From Rotaria sordida (lineage: Eukaryota > Rotifera > Eurotatoria > Philodinida > Philodinidae): DNA of 64,000 nt. Shown in pieces: positions 39,463-51,779 of the stretch. The notes beneath the pieces are model-generated. The model was not told the origin of the DNA and did no database searches. It saw only the letters and a list, made by a program, of their open reading frames with translations. The DNA is taken from the NCBI GenBank assembly GCA_905250125.1, contig CAJNOL010000125.1, positions 179,626 to 243,625 on the forward strand, written 5' to 3'. Positions within the stretch are counted from its first letter, which is position 1. Each line of letters opens with the position of its first letter. Both the position numbers and the translations under genes were made by a program.

Positions 39463-40188
39463 TTAAGTAGTATAAATATTATTAATATTGTTAGAAAAGT
39501 TTATCATCAATAGCTTTACATTTGCTAATTTATATTAGATTTTTTTTTTGATATAGTGTCTAATAAAATTGATTAAGTGTTTAACATTATAGTTGCATAA
39601 CAAGAATGAAAATTGTTTCCATAGTTATGTATTTGCACTTTAAAGATGAATGTGTCATTTATTACATATTTATGGTTTGTATAAATATTTGAGTAACTAT
39701 GAGAAGAAGACAAATAATATTCTTTTGTGTCGCATGTTATTCGGACAAGATGAAAAAGAATCGAAAAATTTATCGAATAAAGTGCGACACGTTGTAAAAG
39801 CAAAAGAATTCCAAAGGTGAGATCATTATTTTTTCAAATAATGTCAAATAAATTAAATTAAATTTCTAGTAGTTCGATCTTTTTTTTTTTATTTTTCAAT
39901 TTATACTAAAATTTTTTTTTTATTTTTTTGGTTAATATTACATGAATATTTTTTGTTATTATTATTATTTTCTTTTGCTTTTTTTTCCTATGAGTTAGTT
40001 GTGAAGCAAGAAAATAAAAATTGTTTTGAATGACTAAGTATTTCTTCCTTCCTTTTTGTCTAAAAGAAAAAAAAAACATCTCAACATCGGTTAAAAATAA
40101 AACAAAACAAATTGAATTGTATATTTATTTATGTACGACTAAAATAATAAATTTTCTTTTGTGTTTTTATAATCTTTATTCTTGACAG

Positions 40189-41532
40189 ATGTCGAATATT
40201 CAATTTGAATATGTTGATGAATCATCAATTGATGAAAATTATAAATGTTTAATATGTAATGAACCATTTCAACAACCAGTAACAACATCTTGTGATCATA
40301 CTTATTGTCAAGAATGTATTCAACGTTGGTTAGATGAAGGTTATTCATCATGTCCTGTATGTCGTCATCCTTTATCAATTAATAATATAAAACTAGTTAC
40401 AACTCGTTTAATATTAAATATTCTTGATCGATTACTTGTTAAATGTCTACAATGTGGACAAACTGGAATTCAACGTGGTAATTTTAATGATCATATTAAT
40501 AAAATATGTCCAAAAGGAGAGATTGTTTGTTCAGCATCTGATATTAAATGTCCATGGTCTGGTCAACGTGATCAATTTCAAAATCATCTTATCAATTGTA
40601 GTTATGAACAATTGAGACCAGTCTTAGATTCTCTTATTAATACAAATCGACAACTTGAACAACAAGTTCAAAATCTTACGAATCAAGTACAAAATTTACA
40701 CACAGCAGGTTAAATATCTAATAGAATCCTACGAAGAAGACTAACAAGGAAATCTCTTCAGTTGTTCTCTTTCCATTTCAATAAATTCTTTGCTTATAGA
40801 TATGGGAAGAAGATTTAGCTGAAGAGGTTCACTTATTAGTGTTTATAAAACATAATTCAGTCTTACAGCGAGAAAGTTATCTTTTCCACATTCTTCAAGC
40901 ATCTCTCACAATTTGTGAGATGACACTAAAGATTAGAGGCATCTGTTTTGCTTACAATCAAATTTTGATAGTGTATAATTATTTCCCAAGATTGTGCTCA
41001 CAATATTTCTATTGTTTTTATAGTTCAAAAGCCAAGCAGACGATTAATAACTTTTGATAAACTTTTTGAAATCGATAAAAAAGTTGATTTTGGAACATTA
41101 TCAGAATCATATGAAGGTTTAAAATGGATAAATGTATGGTATATGCATGAACAATGGGTTAAAGCAAATCATGCATATAGTGGATGGGAAAATGCTTTTA
41201 CAAAAGGTCATGTTTGTATTGCTTTTAATGGAAAAGGTAATTCTATGAGTATCTGTTCATCAAAACGACGAGGTAAAGATACATTTTCATTAATTTCTTT
41301 TGAAGCAACAGCTGCTTGGCTTGATAATCTTCAAATTAATTTAATTGGACGACGAGTTCAAGAAGATCTTTATTCAACAACAATTATTCTTCAATATGAT
41401 ACTTCTCAAGTATTTAATCTTGATTGGAATGACATTGATGAGATTCAATTTATACCAATTAATGGAACATCACATCCAGGAATTCAATATACTGAAAAAT
41501 ATTTTGCAATAACATGGATATTGATAGATTAA
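40189..41532 (+). CDS. RING finger and TRAF-type zinc finger protein, 2 exons
   Basis: Probable E3 ubiquitin ligase. Exons 40189-40708 and 41024-41532 are joined by a GT-AG intron of 315 bp in frame, giving 342 residues. A C3HC4 RING lies at residues 20-58 (Cys20, Cys23, Cys35, His37, Cys40, Cys43, Cys55, Cys58). It is followed by a TRAF-type zinc-finger region near 84-140 (CLQCGQTG...HINKICP, KCPWSGQRDQFQNHLINC) and a short Gln/Leu coiled coil (RQLEQQVQNLTNQVQNL). The second exon encodes no MATH domain but a beta-rich domain (FSLISFEATAAWLDNLQ, FNLDWNDIDEIQF) I cannot name. The start follows an AG at 40187-40188 directly, suggesting spliced-leader addition. RING/TRAF families of this type are large in bdelloids. 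The ligase call is firm; the target is unknown. Confidence 0.88.
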
Positions 41533-43963
41533 AATTCATGTTTGTATATAGAGTATTATTTTAATCTTAATAGATTTATTAAATAAAACAAGAAAATGTT
41601 GTTGAGAAAACTATTTATTAAAATCATAAATATTTATTTTGTTCAATTTTTGAATGAATCAAAATTTATAAGCTGTGAATTAATTCTAGTGTCTATTATT
41701 CATATTATTATAGTCATATTGCATTTATTAACGTTGAATATTTTAATTGAAAAATTTCATCTGCTTAATAATGTTGTCAACAGAAACTTAAGATGCTTTG
41801 TTTTGCAAAAAATAATATCATACGAGTCAAATGTTACATGCATGAAAAATGATCGTTTGTCATATTGATTCAGAAAAAAAATTGCATAAGAAGAAATGAA
41901 TAAAGAAAAATTATACATTGGCAGTTACTTTTCGTATGTACTAGTTTGTAAATAATGTTCTTGATAATGGCAATATAGTCCTCCAGCAGTGATATATAAA
42001 ATCCTGATTTTTTTTAAAATTAGGCCTTTAGTCCTGGTTTCTAACCTGCTTTGGTAAACATAGTTCACAGGAATTACTGTAGAATTATATATCAATCAGT
42101 GTTATAGAATAAACACTCATGAGAGAAAATCATTTAGATGATCTAAATAATATTTGCCTTGTTCGTTTGCGTCGAAATAAATTCATTATAAGAGATAATT
42201 GTTTGGTCGACTACGAAGCACGGCATCAATAAATTGGTTAACTTCCATGTGCATCTCAGCTACAGAGACATGGTTTTTGTGAGAACAGAATTTTTGAAAA
42301 AGTTCACGTGAGGCGGTTTATATTTTGTCTAGAAAGCACCGAAAAAAAAACGTTGAGCACATGTTGCAGCTGTTTGATATGCAGGTAACCATTTAGTTTT
42401 CATCGTTGCAAGCATCCCACCAGTTGTAGATAAGTCTATAAATTTGTTGGTTTACCACTTCAATTCTGTTAATGGTACTGATCGACAATAATTTCTTAGT
42501 AAGCCTAAACTAAAAGATATTATTGTAGGTTTATATAATTTATATTCTGGTCAAATGAATAGTCTCACTCCCATAGAGCCCTGTAGTTCCAACAAAAAAA
42601 TATCCGACACCATAGTTTTGGTTCATAAAAACAAAAAAAAATCGGTTCCTAAAAAGTGTCTTTGGAATCTGTGAATTATTGATAGCGTATGAAATAACTA
42701 ATGAGGGTGTTTGTAGAAATTTCTACTTTTCATTTTTCGAACTTGTTGATATTTATTATTTTATTGAAAAATTATTTTCTTAAAAAGATAAAACAAAAAG
42801 AGAAAGTTTGTAAAACGAATGTGAGTGTGGTTATTGATAGCCTCTTTCACCACACCCACACCCTAAGAGTGAAGAGGAGTCACACATGTAAAAATTTAAG
42901 AGTTGTTACGAGTTTTAAAGTTCTTCAAGTTTTCAACTATTGTGGAACATAAACACACGCCGAAACATCCACAAAGCATCTCACTGTATGTGGATGCCCA
43001 AAAAACAGAAAAAAAATAAATTAGTCTATCTCGTATATTGATCAGGTTTCAAATACTATTACTATGTATCTGACAGGTTTATATCGATTATCCATGTATC
43101 AATATATTTCATTCTTGGATCTGAGTATAAGAAATACCAATTATTATGATTGCTGATGAATTTAGTAGATCATCATTTTGTGATTTTATTAAACAACGAG
43201 CAATTGGATCGATAATTTCTTATTATAAATATCGAACTGAACAGAATTTTTTTATATTCCAATAAACTTTATCAATGGTCTAAATTTGATACTGTGCAAA
43301 TAAAAATTGTTTTTTTTTCTCTCGACAATCACATAGAAATAAAATTTATGTTCAAAAATTTACTTTGAGGAAGATTGAAATATAATTAGGAAGTTGTATC
43401 ATGAAAGTACAACTAAAGTCGCAGTATCAGTAAAATTATATTATATTAAAATAATTGCAAATGATCAATAATGTGATGAAAAAAAAGCAGCATAAATTCT
43501 TGAAAAAATCTCAATTGATCGATATATAAGTCGATATGTCTGTATAAAAATATATTCTGATAATAAATATTTCTTTTTATGAAATGATTTTACTCATTTT
43601 GTAATATGACTTCTCGTACTCTTTAAAATAATCAGACCGAAAAAAATTTCCAAGAGATGAACTATTATTAACGCACCCCCTTGTAGAAGGAAAAAAGAAT
43701 TTTTATTTTTTATTCTTCAAGGTATTTTTGCATGAAATTGTCGACAACGTGCATTATTGTTTCTTTTCTTTCTTCAAAAGCAAAGAAAGTTTCCTACGAC
43801 AACTTTTTCTGTTTTGTCCTGTTCTTTTAATGTTGGATTTTTCCAATGATGAGATGTTCTTTTTATGTTAGATTTTTCCAATGATGAGATGTTCTCTTTA
43901 TTTCTGTAAATTATTTTATTCATTTATCATTTCATTCTTATCGACAAAGACATTTATTAGCAA
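41533..43963. other. Intergenic, mostly featureless
   Basis: AT-rich. A short plus-strand frame at about 43149-43267 opens with ATG and reads IADEFSRSSFCDFIKQ, possibly a gene fragment, but has no splice partner. A two-copy tandem repeat lies at the downstream end. Confidence 0.4.
43831..43900. repeat. Two tandem 35-bp units
   Basis: Two adjacent 35-bp copies share the core GATTTTTCCAATGATGAGAT and differ at only two positions. They lie about 65 bp upstream of the next gene start, so they sit in its promoter or 5' leader region. Confidence 0.8.
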
Positions 43964-44548
43964 ATGGGAAAACAAGATTATTATCGACAACAATCATTTA
44001 ATGATGTATTAGATAGTGAACAGCAAAATGATGATGATGATGATTATTTGAAGACATTTGAGACATTATTATTCGAAGAATTATTATGGCCTATAAGGAA
44101 GTTTAATTTCACTAATATTATCAATAATAACTTATTATATGATGACGCAAAGCATTATGGTCTTATAGAAAGTAATTCACTCAAATGGTTATATACAGCT
44201 GATAGAAAAATGATTAATAATGTAAGAATCTATTCATTTCGGTTTGCTAATTCATGCAATCCTGATTACTATGAGTCATTTATTATAACAAATCATCCGT
44301 TTTTTGCACCAACAAAACAACCTCGTCATGGATTAGAAGGATGGTACAAATATACAGGAAAAGAATTACCAAAAACGATTGAAAATTATTTACGTGTAGA
44401 AAAAATTATGAACGAACAAGTATCACATAAAACGAAGATCTTTGTGAATAATCAATATGAACGATTGGATATTGAATTTTATTTTCAACATTATTATCCG
44501 AAACGATTAACAATTACATTTGAATCTGGTTATCCTGCTACTCCTTAA
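43964..44548 (+). CDS. Orphan hypothetical protein, single exon
   Basis: Intronless, 194 residues from the first ATG, which follows an AG acceptor by three bases. There is no signal peptide or membrane helix. The N-terminus is polar with an acidic Asp run (residues 24-28). The remainder is rich in aromatic residues, with alternating hydrophobic patterning (FVNNQYERLDIEFYFQHYYP, RLTITFESGYP) that suggests a small beta-rich globular domain. I recognise no family. Codon use and length support a real gene. The 3' side has AATAAA-like signals near 44620. Confidence 0.65.
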   Translation: MGKQDYYRQQSFNDVLDSEQQNDDDDDYLKTFETLLFEELLWPIRKFNFTNIINNNLLYDDAKHYGLIESNSLKWLYTADRKMINNVRIYSFRFANSCNPDYYESFIITNHPFFAPTKQPRHGLEGWYKYTGKELPKTIENYLRVEKIMNEQVSHKTKIFVNNQYERLDIEFYFQHYYPKRLTITFESGYPATP

Positions 44549-47500
44549 CTAATGTTGTGTAGACGATAGAAGCACGTTTTTCTTTTTGTTTTATGTTTGT
44601 ATGATTCATTTCATTGAAAATAAACATAATCAAGATGCATTCGAAACTCTTTTTTTTCCATAATAAGTTTTTGTCTTTAATCTTCTAAAATAATCAAAGT
44701 GAAAAAGAATAATGATTTTTTTTCAGAAAATCACTATTTTAAATAAAGTTTTTATCGTAATAAACTACTTTAAAAAACGAAAAAAAAATATATGATATCA
44801 TTGATAAATTCATAATTATTGTTAGTGAGAGTCAATTGTGATGACAATTAATAAGATGTGAACCATTGTTGTATCTTTTTTTTCATTACAGTGCCGTCAG
44901 CTTGACTCCAACCTATCATAAGAAGGTAGAAATATTTCTTCCTCTCGAAATCCATCATTAAATGAGAATAATACAGAGTATACGAGTGTTTTGATACAAT
45001 TGTCATATGCGACTCGAAGACAGACCATTTAACCGGTGTATTGTACTGTAAAATAGGTTGGTATTTCATGACCGTATTTTTGCTGTGTTGTATACATTGT
45101 GTTTATGATTAAAATGTGATAACTCTCCATAACTGCATTTGTGCTGTATATATACCGTGTGGCGATTGCGTAGAGTTATTTTCATTCGTAATACAGGGTG
45201 CCGTTTATAGTATTTGTAAACGGTTCTATGATAGTTAAACCTCAATATCCCTATATAAACATGTTTATATCGTAACTTGCTAGAAAAATTTCGTTATTCT
45301 CTCGCATGATTATTGATGGACAGGTATGCAAAAAAATTTAGTTTTCAATAATCTGATAGAAGAGTAGCAGTAAAGCTTAAAAACTACCATCAAGAGATCT
45401 AGACTAAATCAAAATATCCTTACCATATATAGTACTTACTTGTCACAAACAAACGGCGGATGTGCAATATAGAAAAAATTGCATATCCTTATATACACCT
45501 GGCAATGATGATTGAATTGACTTCTATAAAACAAACTCAAAGATATGTTTGAACACTATTATCGATTGTATCGGATAAAGTTCAACAAAAACTATCTATT
45601 AATATGTAAAGCAGCTCAAAAACATTAATAGGAGCTTAACTTTTACAAAAACAATTTAAGAAAGAAATACTTTAAACACAAAAGCTGTTCTTGAAGACAT
45701 CAAATCATAAAAAGCTTGATAGGACTCAATCAAGATATATTGATTGTATCTCATTACATAATAACTAATTATGGATTGAAATCACTTCAATGATAACACG
45801 AAATAATATTAATCAAAGTTTATAGTCATCAGAATTAGAATATTGAATCGAGAATTTTATTCATTTTATTTAAAAAAAACTCATTTATATTACACTCTGC
45901 CTTTTCAAGAAAAAAGTTATTTAATTTTAATAACCGAATTTATTTGTATGAGCCAATCAGATGAATGTATTAGTTCCTCAAATAGATCGTTTAATTATAA
46001 ATGAACTTGATTAGGTACAGGTAGCCTGATCCAATTGAGTGAGTGTCATCGATGTAACACTCTTCAATAATTGGAAATCTTTATTGTTTTTATCAGAAAA
46101 TACAGTAAGAAATGAAATTTTTTTGTCGAACAAATCGTAAAGTAAAATCAAAATTTTTTTCACTTCCTGAAAAAAAAGATGCTCACACAATCATAGATAA
46201 CGTGAACTTCACTGGTCTTTAGCCTTAATAACATGTTATGATATTTTTTTACGTCTGAAAAAAAAAGCATTTCAGGTTTGTTTTTTGAACATTCATCATG
46301 AACATCATCATCTTGGATGACAAAAAAATTCTTAACAAATGTCATAAGTGGTATTCGTCAGCCGTTTGATTATCCGAAAAAATCAACACAAAAACAAGAT
46401 TTTCATCAGTTGTAAACAAATTTTACCTTTAATAAATAGTATCAAATTCATCAGTGTGACCAAATTTCAAAAACTAAACACAGAATTATCAGAAATGTTG
46501 ATGCATTGTGCTTGTGCAAAGCATGATTTTGATCAATAGTTGCTGTTGTGAATACTTTCAGTGATAAAAGTATCGAGAAACTTTCTTGAATTTCATGTAC
46601 AGTAAAACCTTTGCATGTGAGCAACGTATGTTCTATCACTCACATATAGAGCGAGAAAAAAAATAATATTATATGTATTGCATTATGATAAACACCCATG
46701 GGACACATAGGAAAAGGAGATGGACTAGCTGTATAAGTATTTCAAAGAAAAAAAAAACAATACTATACAACAGCAACAGTATTTGATGTAAGATCTCATC
46801 GGTTTTTTTTTGTGTGCTAACAGCTAGTAATATCAAATCATGTCAACACGAGTTGATTTACTTTTGGTTAAAAAAGTTTGAATTAATTAATTCTTGGAAA
46901 GAAGAAAAAGATCACCTTGTGTAACGGACAAGCGATTGCAACTAAATACTTATAAGCTGTAAAAAACAAACTGAAAACCTCCCAATAATGAGCATCTTTG
47001 CAAAGTGAATGCCTTTGGCCGGTCGCGATGGTACTCCGCATTCGAGAAGTTTTACTATAAAAACAATTTTTAATACTCAAAACGATGGATGTTAAAATTC
47101 AATTCTTTTTTTCATTTTATAAGATATTCCTCAATCAGAAAATTTGTTACGACATAAATAGTAAAAACAAAGCAAGATTAACTAGTAGAATAGAATGTAG
47201 ATTTGTTTGCTAATCTTAATTTCATCTCAGAACATCACTGTACATTTCTGTTCCATGTTTCTATCGCTATATTTCACTATACGTCTCTCTTCTTTTTTTC
47301 TTTTATATATATGCTTTATTTCTGCAACAATATAAGTTAAAATGTATTGCATATACAGAAAAACATATCAGATTTCTAATATCGATTTAAACGCATATCA
47401 CATCAAAGAAACGATCTTTGTATTCTCCAAAATAATACAAAGAGTTGGGTAAATCCTAACTATAAGGAAATATGGAATCAAGCGACCTCTGATGGATCTT

Positions 47501-47721
47501 GATTGGTAGTCTTCGAGGTGAAATTGATTCATTGAAAGAAAAAAATGGTGACACATTCATTTTTCTCGGCAAAAATCTAAACCGTTTATTAGTTTCATTC
47601 CGAGTAAACAAAACAATTAAGGAAAAGAAAAATTTTCTTGTCAAAAAAGATTTCCTCTTTATCTATTATAGATTTTCAATTAGTTAAATATTCGTTTTAT
47701 TTCATTTCAAAATCTTTTAAA
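44549..47721. other. Intergenic, no gene seen
   Basis: About 3.2 kb with only short overlapping frames on both strands. A fragment TACAGGGTGCCGTTTA at about 45192 begins like the tip of the palindromic element near 62.7 kb, but no partner end was found. Confidence 0.45.
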
Positions 47722-49308
47722 ATGTCAATGAAATCAAATTCAGCATTTCAACGTCTTCAAACTGACTATCGTCGTTTAATTAAAGATCCAATACCATATT
47801 TAATGGCTCAACCATTATCATCAAATTTATTAGAATGGCGATTTGTTATACGAGGACCAAATGATACACCTTATCAAGGAGGAATTTATCAAGGAAAAAT
47901 TATTTTTCCGTATCAATATCCTTTTAAACCACCAAGTAATATTTATTTTTATTAATTCAATTAATGATTTATTTAATACAGGTATATATATGTTAACACC
48001 AAATGGAAGATTTCAAATAGATAAAAGTTTATGTTTAACAATAACATCATATCATCCAGATTCATGGAATCCATCTTGGTAGAAATTAAAGTTTTTTTTT
48101 TTTGAAAACTACAATTATGGATAAAAGTGTTCCCATTCTCGGTATCTTGATTAGCATACATTCTATAGATTGAAAAATTTGTATGCATATATTCCACTAA
48201 GAATGTAGATCTAAGACATGAGTTTATCTCGGTTGTTTAAAATGAAACGAGAATTATTATGAATTGCATCTATTTATTTTTTATTAACTTTATAACTCTG
48301 AAAATGAAGAACTATGTGAGCCGACTGAGTCTTCAATATTTAATGGTTTGTACTAGTTATCTACCGCATTCATTTCATCAACTCTTCCTAGAATAGTAGC
48401 CATTTTCTCGTGATCATTTGGGTGGAAAAACAATTATCTGTTGACGCTTGAAAATCATTATTCAGTAATAGTTCAGTGAATTGAGCTGAAACTTGTACAT
48501 AAAGTTTGTCTGTAATTAAAAAGTTTCATGAAAGAACCATTCACTAAATGAAAATGTCATTCAAATACAGACTCAAAGACAGCAATCTTTTGACTAAAAG
48601 CAAGAACATAGATCGAGTTCTACTTGCATGCTCAAAAATGAGTCATGTACTTGTGATAACAGATATCGAAAAATTTCTTAGACAATCTTTTTTAGACTAA
48701 ACGATTGAAGTAAAGATAGGCGCCTTTCATTATAAATATAATTGTCGTTATAAACAATCCGAATGATCTGGTACTTCTGAATTAAATTCTTAGTATACTA
48801 TGTGTACATAAATTTTCAGTCTTCTAGCATATATAGTAGCTGAGATACAGTGCGATGAGAGACGTTTGTCCACTACTGTAAATATCTATTTTGTTTTTTC
48901 TTCAGGTCAATTTCATCAATATTAAATGGTTTTTTAAGTTTTATGTGTGATACAAGTTCAACACATGGAAGTATCCAAACAAGTTATGCACAAAAATGCA
49001 AATATGCTTATGATTCATTATCATATAATATTCAAGATTCAATTTTTTGTGAATTATTTCCTGACATAACTGAAGAAATAAAACAAATATTAATTGATAG
49101 AATAATAAAAACAACATCAAATAAATCTCTAGTAAATAATTTCAATCAAGAACAACAATCATTAATTTTATTAACAACAAATAATAATAATTCAATATCA
49201 ACATCTTGGTTAAATAGTCTTATTAATAATATAATGATTATTATATTTTTAACTGCATTTGCTATTTTAGTTCGATTTATTCTCAATTCTACAAATGACA
49301 TACAGTAA
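47722..49308 (+). CDS. UBE2J2: Ubiquitin-conjugating enzyme E2 J2 (UBC6 type), 3 exons
   Basis: A tail-anchored E2 of the ER membrane, used in ER-associated degradation. Exons 47722-47935, 47982-48078 and 48906-49308 join in frame, giving 237 residues. The start is the ATG before [15 protein letters not shown]; longer upstream frame is likely leader. The UBC fold shows [30 protein letters not shown], catalytic Cys89 in DKSLCLTI, and [15 protein letters not shown], all closer to UBE2J2/Ubc6 than to other E2s. C-terminal features are [14 protein letters not shown], a low-complexity Asn/Thr spacer, and a hydrophobic anchor near 213-231 ([19 protein letters not shown]). Intron 1 is only 46 bp; intron 2 is 827 bp because a MITE sits in it. 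Confidence 0.93.
48112..48878. mobile_element. Tc1/mariner-like MITE in UBE2J2 intron 2
   Basis: The left end CAATTATGGATAAAAGTG aligns with the reverse complement of the right end CAGTAGTGGACAAACGTC, and similarity continues (GTATCTTGATTAGCATA against GTATCTCAGCTACTATA). TA flanks both ends. It fills nearly the whole intron and leaves the splice sites intact. No transposase. Confidence 0.7.
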
Positions 49309-49497
49309 AATAGAAAAGAATATAGATATTTTGTCTAATGAAAAACATTTAAATATAAACAGATATATATATGTATTGTTATTTTTTATCATTATCTTTA
49401 GAGAATTTTTTCTTTTCTATTCATTGCATTTTTGAAGTATAAATAAATGTTATGATGGAGAAAATAGACGTTTCTTTTTTGTTTTGTTTTTCTAGAT

Positions 49498-51779
49498 ATG
49501 AGTATTCAAACTAATGTTGTCGGTCCATTGCCTCCACAAACAGGATCAGATCCATATGGAGCATTAAAACATTTTGATATTCTTAAAACACTTGGTAATG
49601 GACATTTTTCTGTTGTCTATTCTGGTCGAAATCGTTTTAGTGGTGTTTATGTTGCTTTAAAAAAAGTTGAAGTAAGAAAAATTATTTAAATAAATCTCAA
49701 TAAATATTACAACAGATTTCGAAAGATTTTATTTCGTGAAAAAGATTTGATTAATATCAAAATTTTACATGAAATTTCAATAATAATGAAATCTGTTGTT
49801 TTTTCATTAAATAAAATTTAAATAATTATTTTAGTTAAGCCGAATGGCTGATGCTAAAGCAATTGAAGATTGTAAACGTGAAATAAGTTTACTTCAAGTA
49901 TATATATATTGTTTTTTTTTTCTTTTTATTTAAATCTATTTAAAATTTTTCTTATAGCAATTGAATCATCCAAATATAATTAAATATATTTCACATTTTA
50001 TTGAAGAAAATGATTTGTATATTGTTTTGGTATTTAATTATTTATTAAAAATATTGATTATTAATTTAGAAAAAAAAAAAATTTTTTTTTTTCCTTTTCT
50101 TCATATAGGAATTAGCAAGTGCAGGTGATTTAGCTAAAATGATAAAACATTTTCTTCGATCAAATAAATTAATGCCTGAAAAAACAATATGGAAATTTTT
50201 TGGTCAAATTTGTAGTGGTTTAGAACATATGCATTCAAAAAGAATTATGCATAGAGGTATACAAAACATATTCTTTTATTTATTAATTAGTTCATGTCAA
50301 AAGTAGTGCTGGAGGCACTTTAATTCCTTAGAAAAAAGTTTAAAGAAATTTTTTTCTCTATATGAACTGGTAGTAAAAACAACGCTCTAGTTTTCTGTAC
50401 TATTACATCATTCTTCTTCAACTATTATCATAATAAGAAAATGTTATTCTTTATCTTTGCCTCTGGTTTTTTTTTTCATCTTCTTTAATACCTAACCGTC
50501 TATATATATTAGAGCCCATTGGGTTTTAATGCTGGACCTGATAGGATTTGCGTGTGAATTTTTTGGACATGATGTACTCTAGTCATCTGAGAAATGTGTA
50601 GGATGCACTAATTATCGAATACGAAAAGCTGGAAGAGAGTATTGCATATCTTCAGGGGTGAGTATCCAATTTCGATTAGAAAATTTCATTGAGAGTATCA
50701 AAGTACGGTTCGACCGAATCTAGCTCCGAGCTTTTTCGGAGAATTAGATGAATATATTATCATTGTTGTGCCTCTGGATTCAAGATAATTGAATATTTTT
50801 TTATGAATATATGGTCTCTCATTAGATACGAGTAGATATTATAGACGGAACGGCGAAAAAAGAGAGGAACAATAAGAAAAATATGATAGTAATGTTATCG
50901 TCACATATAATAATACAGAAAAATAGAGCGTCATTTTTACTCTCAATTCATATAGAAAGAAAGCTTTTTATATACAGAATTAAAGTACTTCCGGCACTAC
51001 TTTTGTTGCGATCAAAGTAATTATATTTATTAAATAATAGATATTAAACCAGCAAATATTTTTATAAGTGCTGAAGGGATTGTTCGACTTGGTGATCTCG
51101 GATTAGGTGAATTTTTTTTTTCTATTTTCTCAATTTATTTTAATAATTTAAAATACAATTAGGTCGTTTTTTTGGTTCAAAAACAACATCAGCACATTCA
51201 ATGGTTGGTACACCGTAAGTCATTGCTTTTTTTTCTTTTTTTTTTTTAATATAAGAATAAACATAAAAATAGATATTATATGTCACCTGAACGTATTCAT
51301 GAACATGACCTTGGTTATGATTTTCGGTCTGATATTTGGTCTCTTGGTTGTATTTTATATGAAGTAAAATTTGTTCAAATTAAAAAAAACAAAACCTATT
51401 TCTAAAAATAATATATTCTTTTAGATGGCAGCACTTCGTTCTCCATTTTATGGAGAAAATTTAAATCTCATATTATTACGTCAAAAAATTGAAGCACTCG
51501 ATTATAAACCATTACCAACTAATTTTTATTCATCTGAAGTTTGTTTTTAATTTAAAACATATTTTTTATTTTTATATTTTATTTTTTTAGTTACGTCTTT
51601 TAATATCAAAATGTCTTGTATTAGATCCTGAAAAACGACCAGATATAATTGAAGTCAATCGTATTGCTCAAATGATGTATTCAAGATTTACTAATTCAAA
51701 TAATAATAATACTCCAACACCAACATCATCTCGTAATGATTCAGCTTCTGGAAATGTTACACCGGTTAATAATCGATAA
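49498..51779 (+). CDS. NEK7: NIMA-related kinase, NEK6/7 type, 9 exons
   Basis: Ser/Thr kinase expected in mitotic spindle and centrosome control. Exons: 49498-49671, 49835-49897, 49958-50029, 50109-50256, 51041-51106, 51163-51214, 51273-51363, 51425-51538, 51591-51779; all junctions keep frame, giving 322 residues, close to the family's usual 300-310. Motifs: Gly loop [13 protein letters not shown]-binding Lys55 (VALKKVE), MHRDIKPAN with catalytic Asp153, DLG at 171-173 in place of DFG (a NEK6/7 trait), the activation loop [19 protein letters not shown] with the Ser phosphorylated in relatives, and SDIWSLGC. The short N-terminal extension before the kinase domain also matches NEK6/7. The C-terminus adds an Asn/Thr/Ser-rich tail. 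AG at 49494-49495 after a long pyrimidine tract precedes the ATG by two bases. Confidence 0.95.
50299..51005. mobile_element. MITE in NEK7-like intron 4
   Basis: The left end CAAAAGTAGTGCTGGAGG and the reverse complement of the right end CAAAAGTAGTGCCGGAAG match over about 30 bp, through CTTTAATTC. The 784-bp intron is otherwise ten times longer than its neighbours. No coding capacity; exact ends and duplication uncertain. Confidence 0.65.

Noticed and set aside
45192-45230. Second copy of the palindromic element with TACAGGGTG tip
   Set aside because: Only the tip matches; no second end or arm similarity was found.
47638-47721. Longer N-terminus for the UBE2J2 protein
   Set aside because: The extra residues do not resemble E2 N-termini, whereas the internal Met gives the expected family length.
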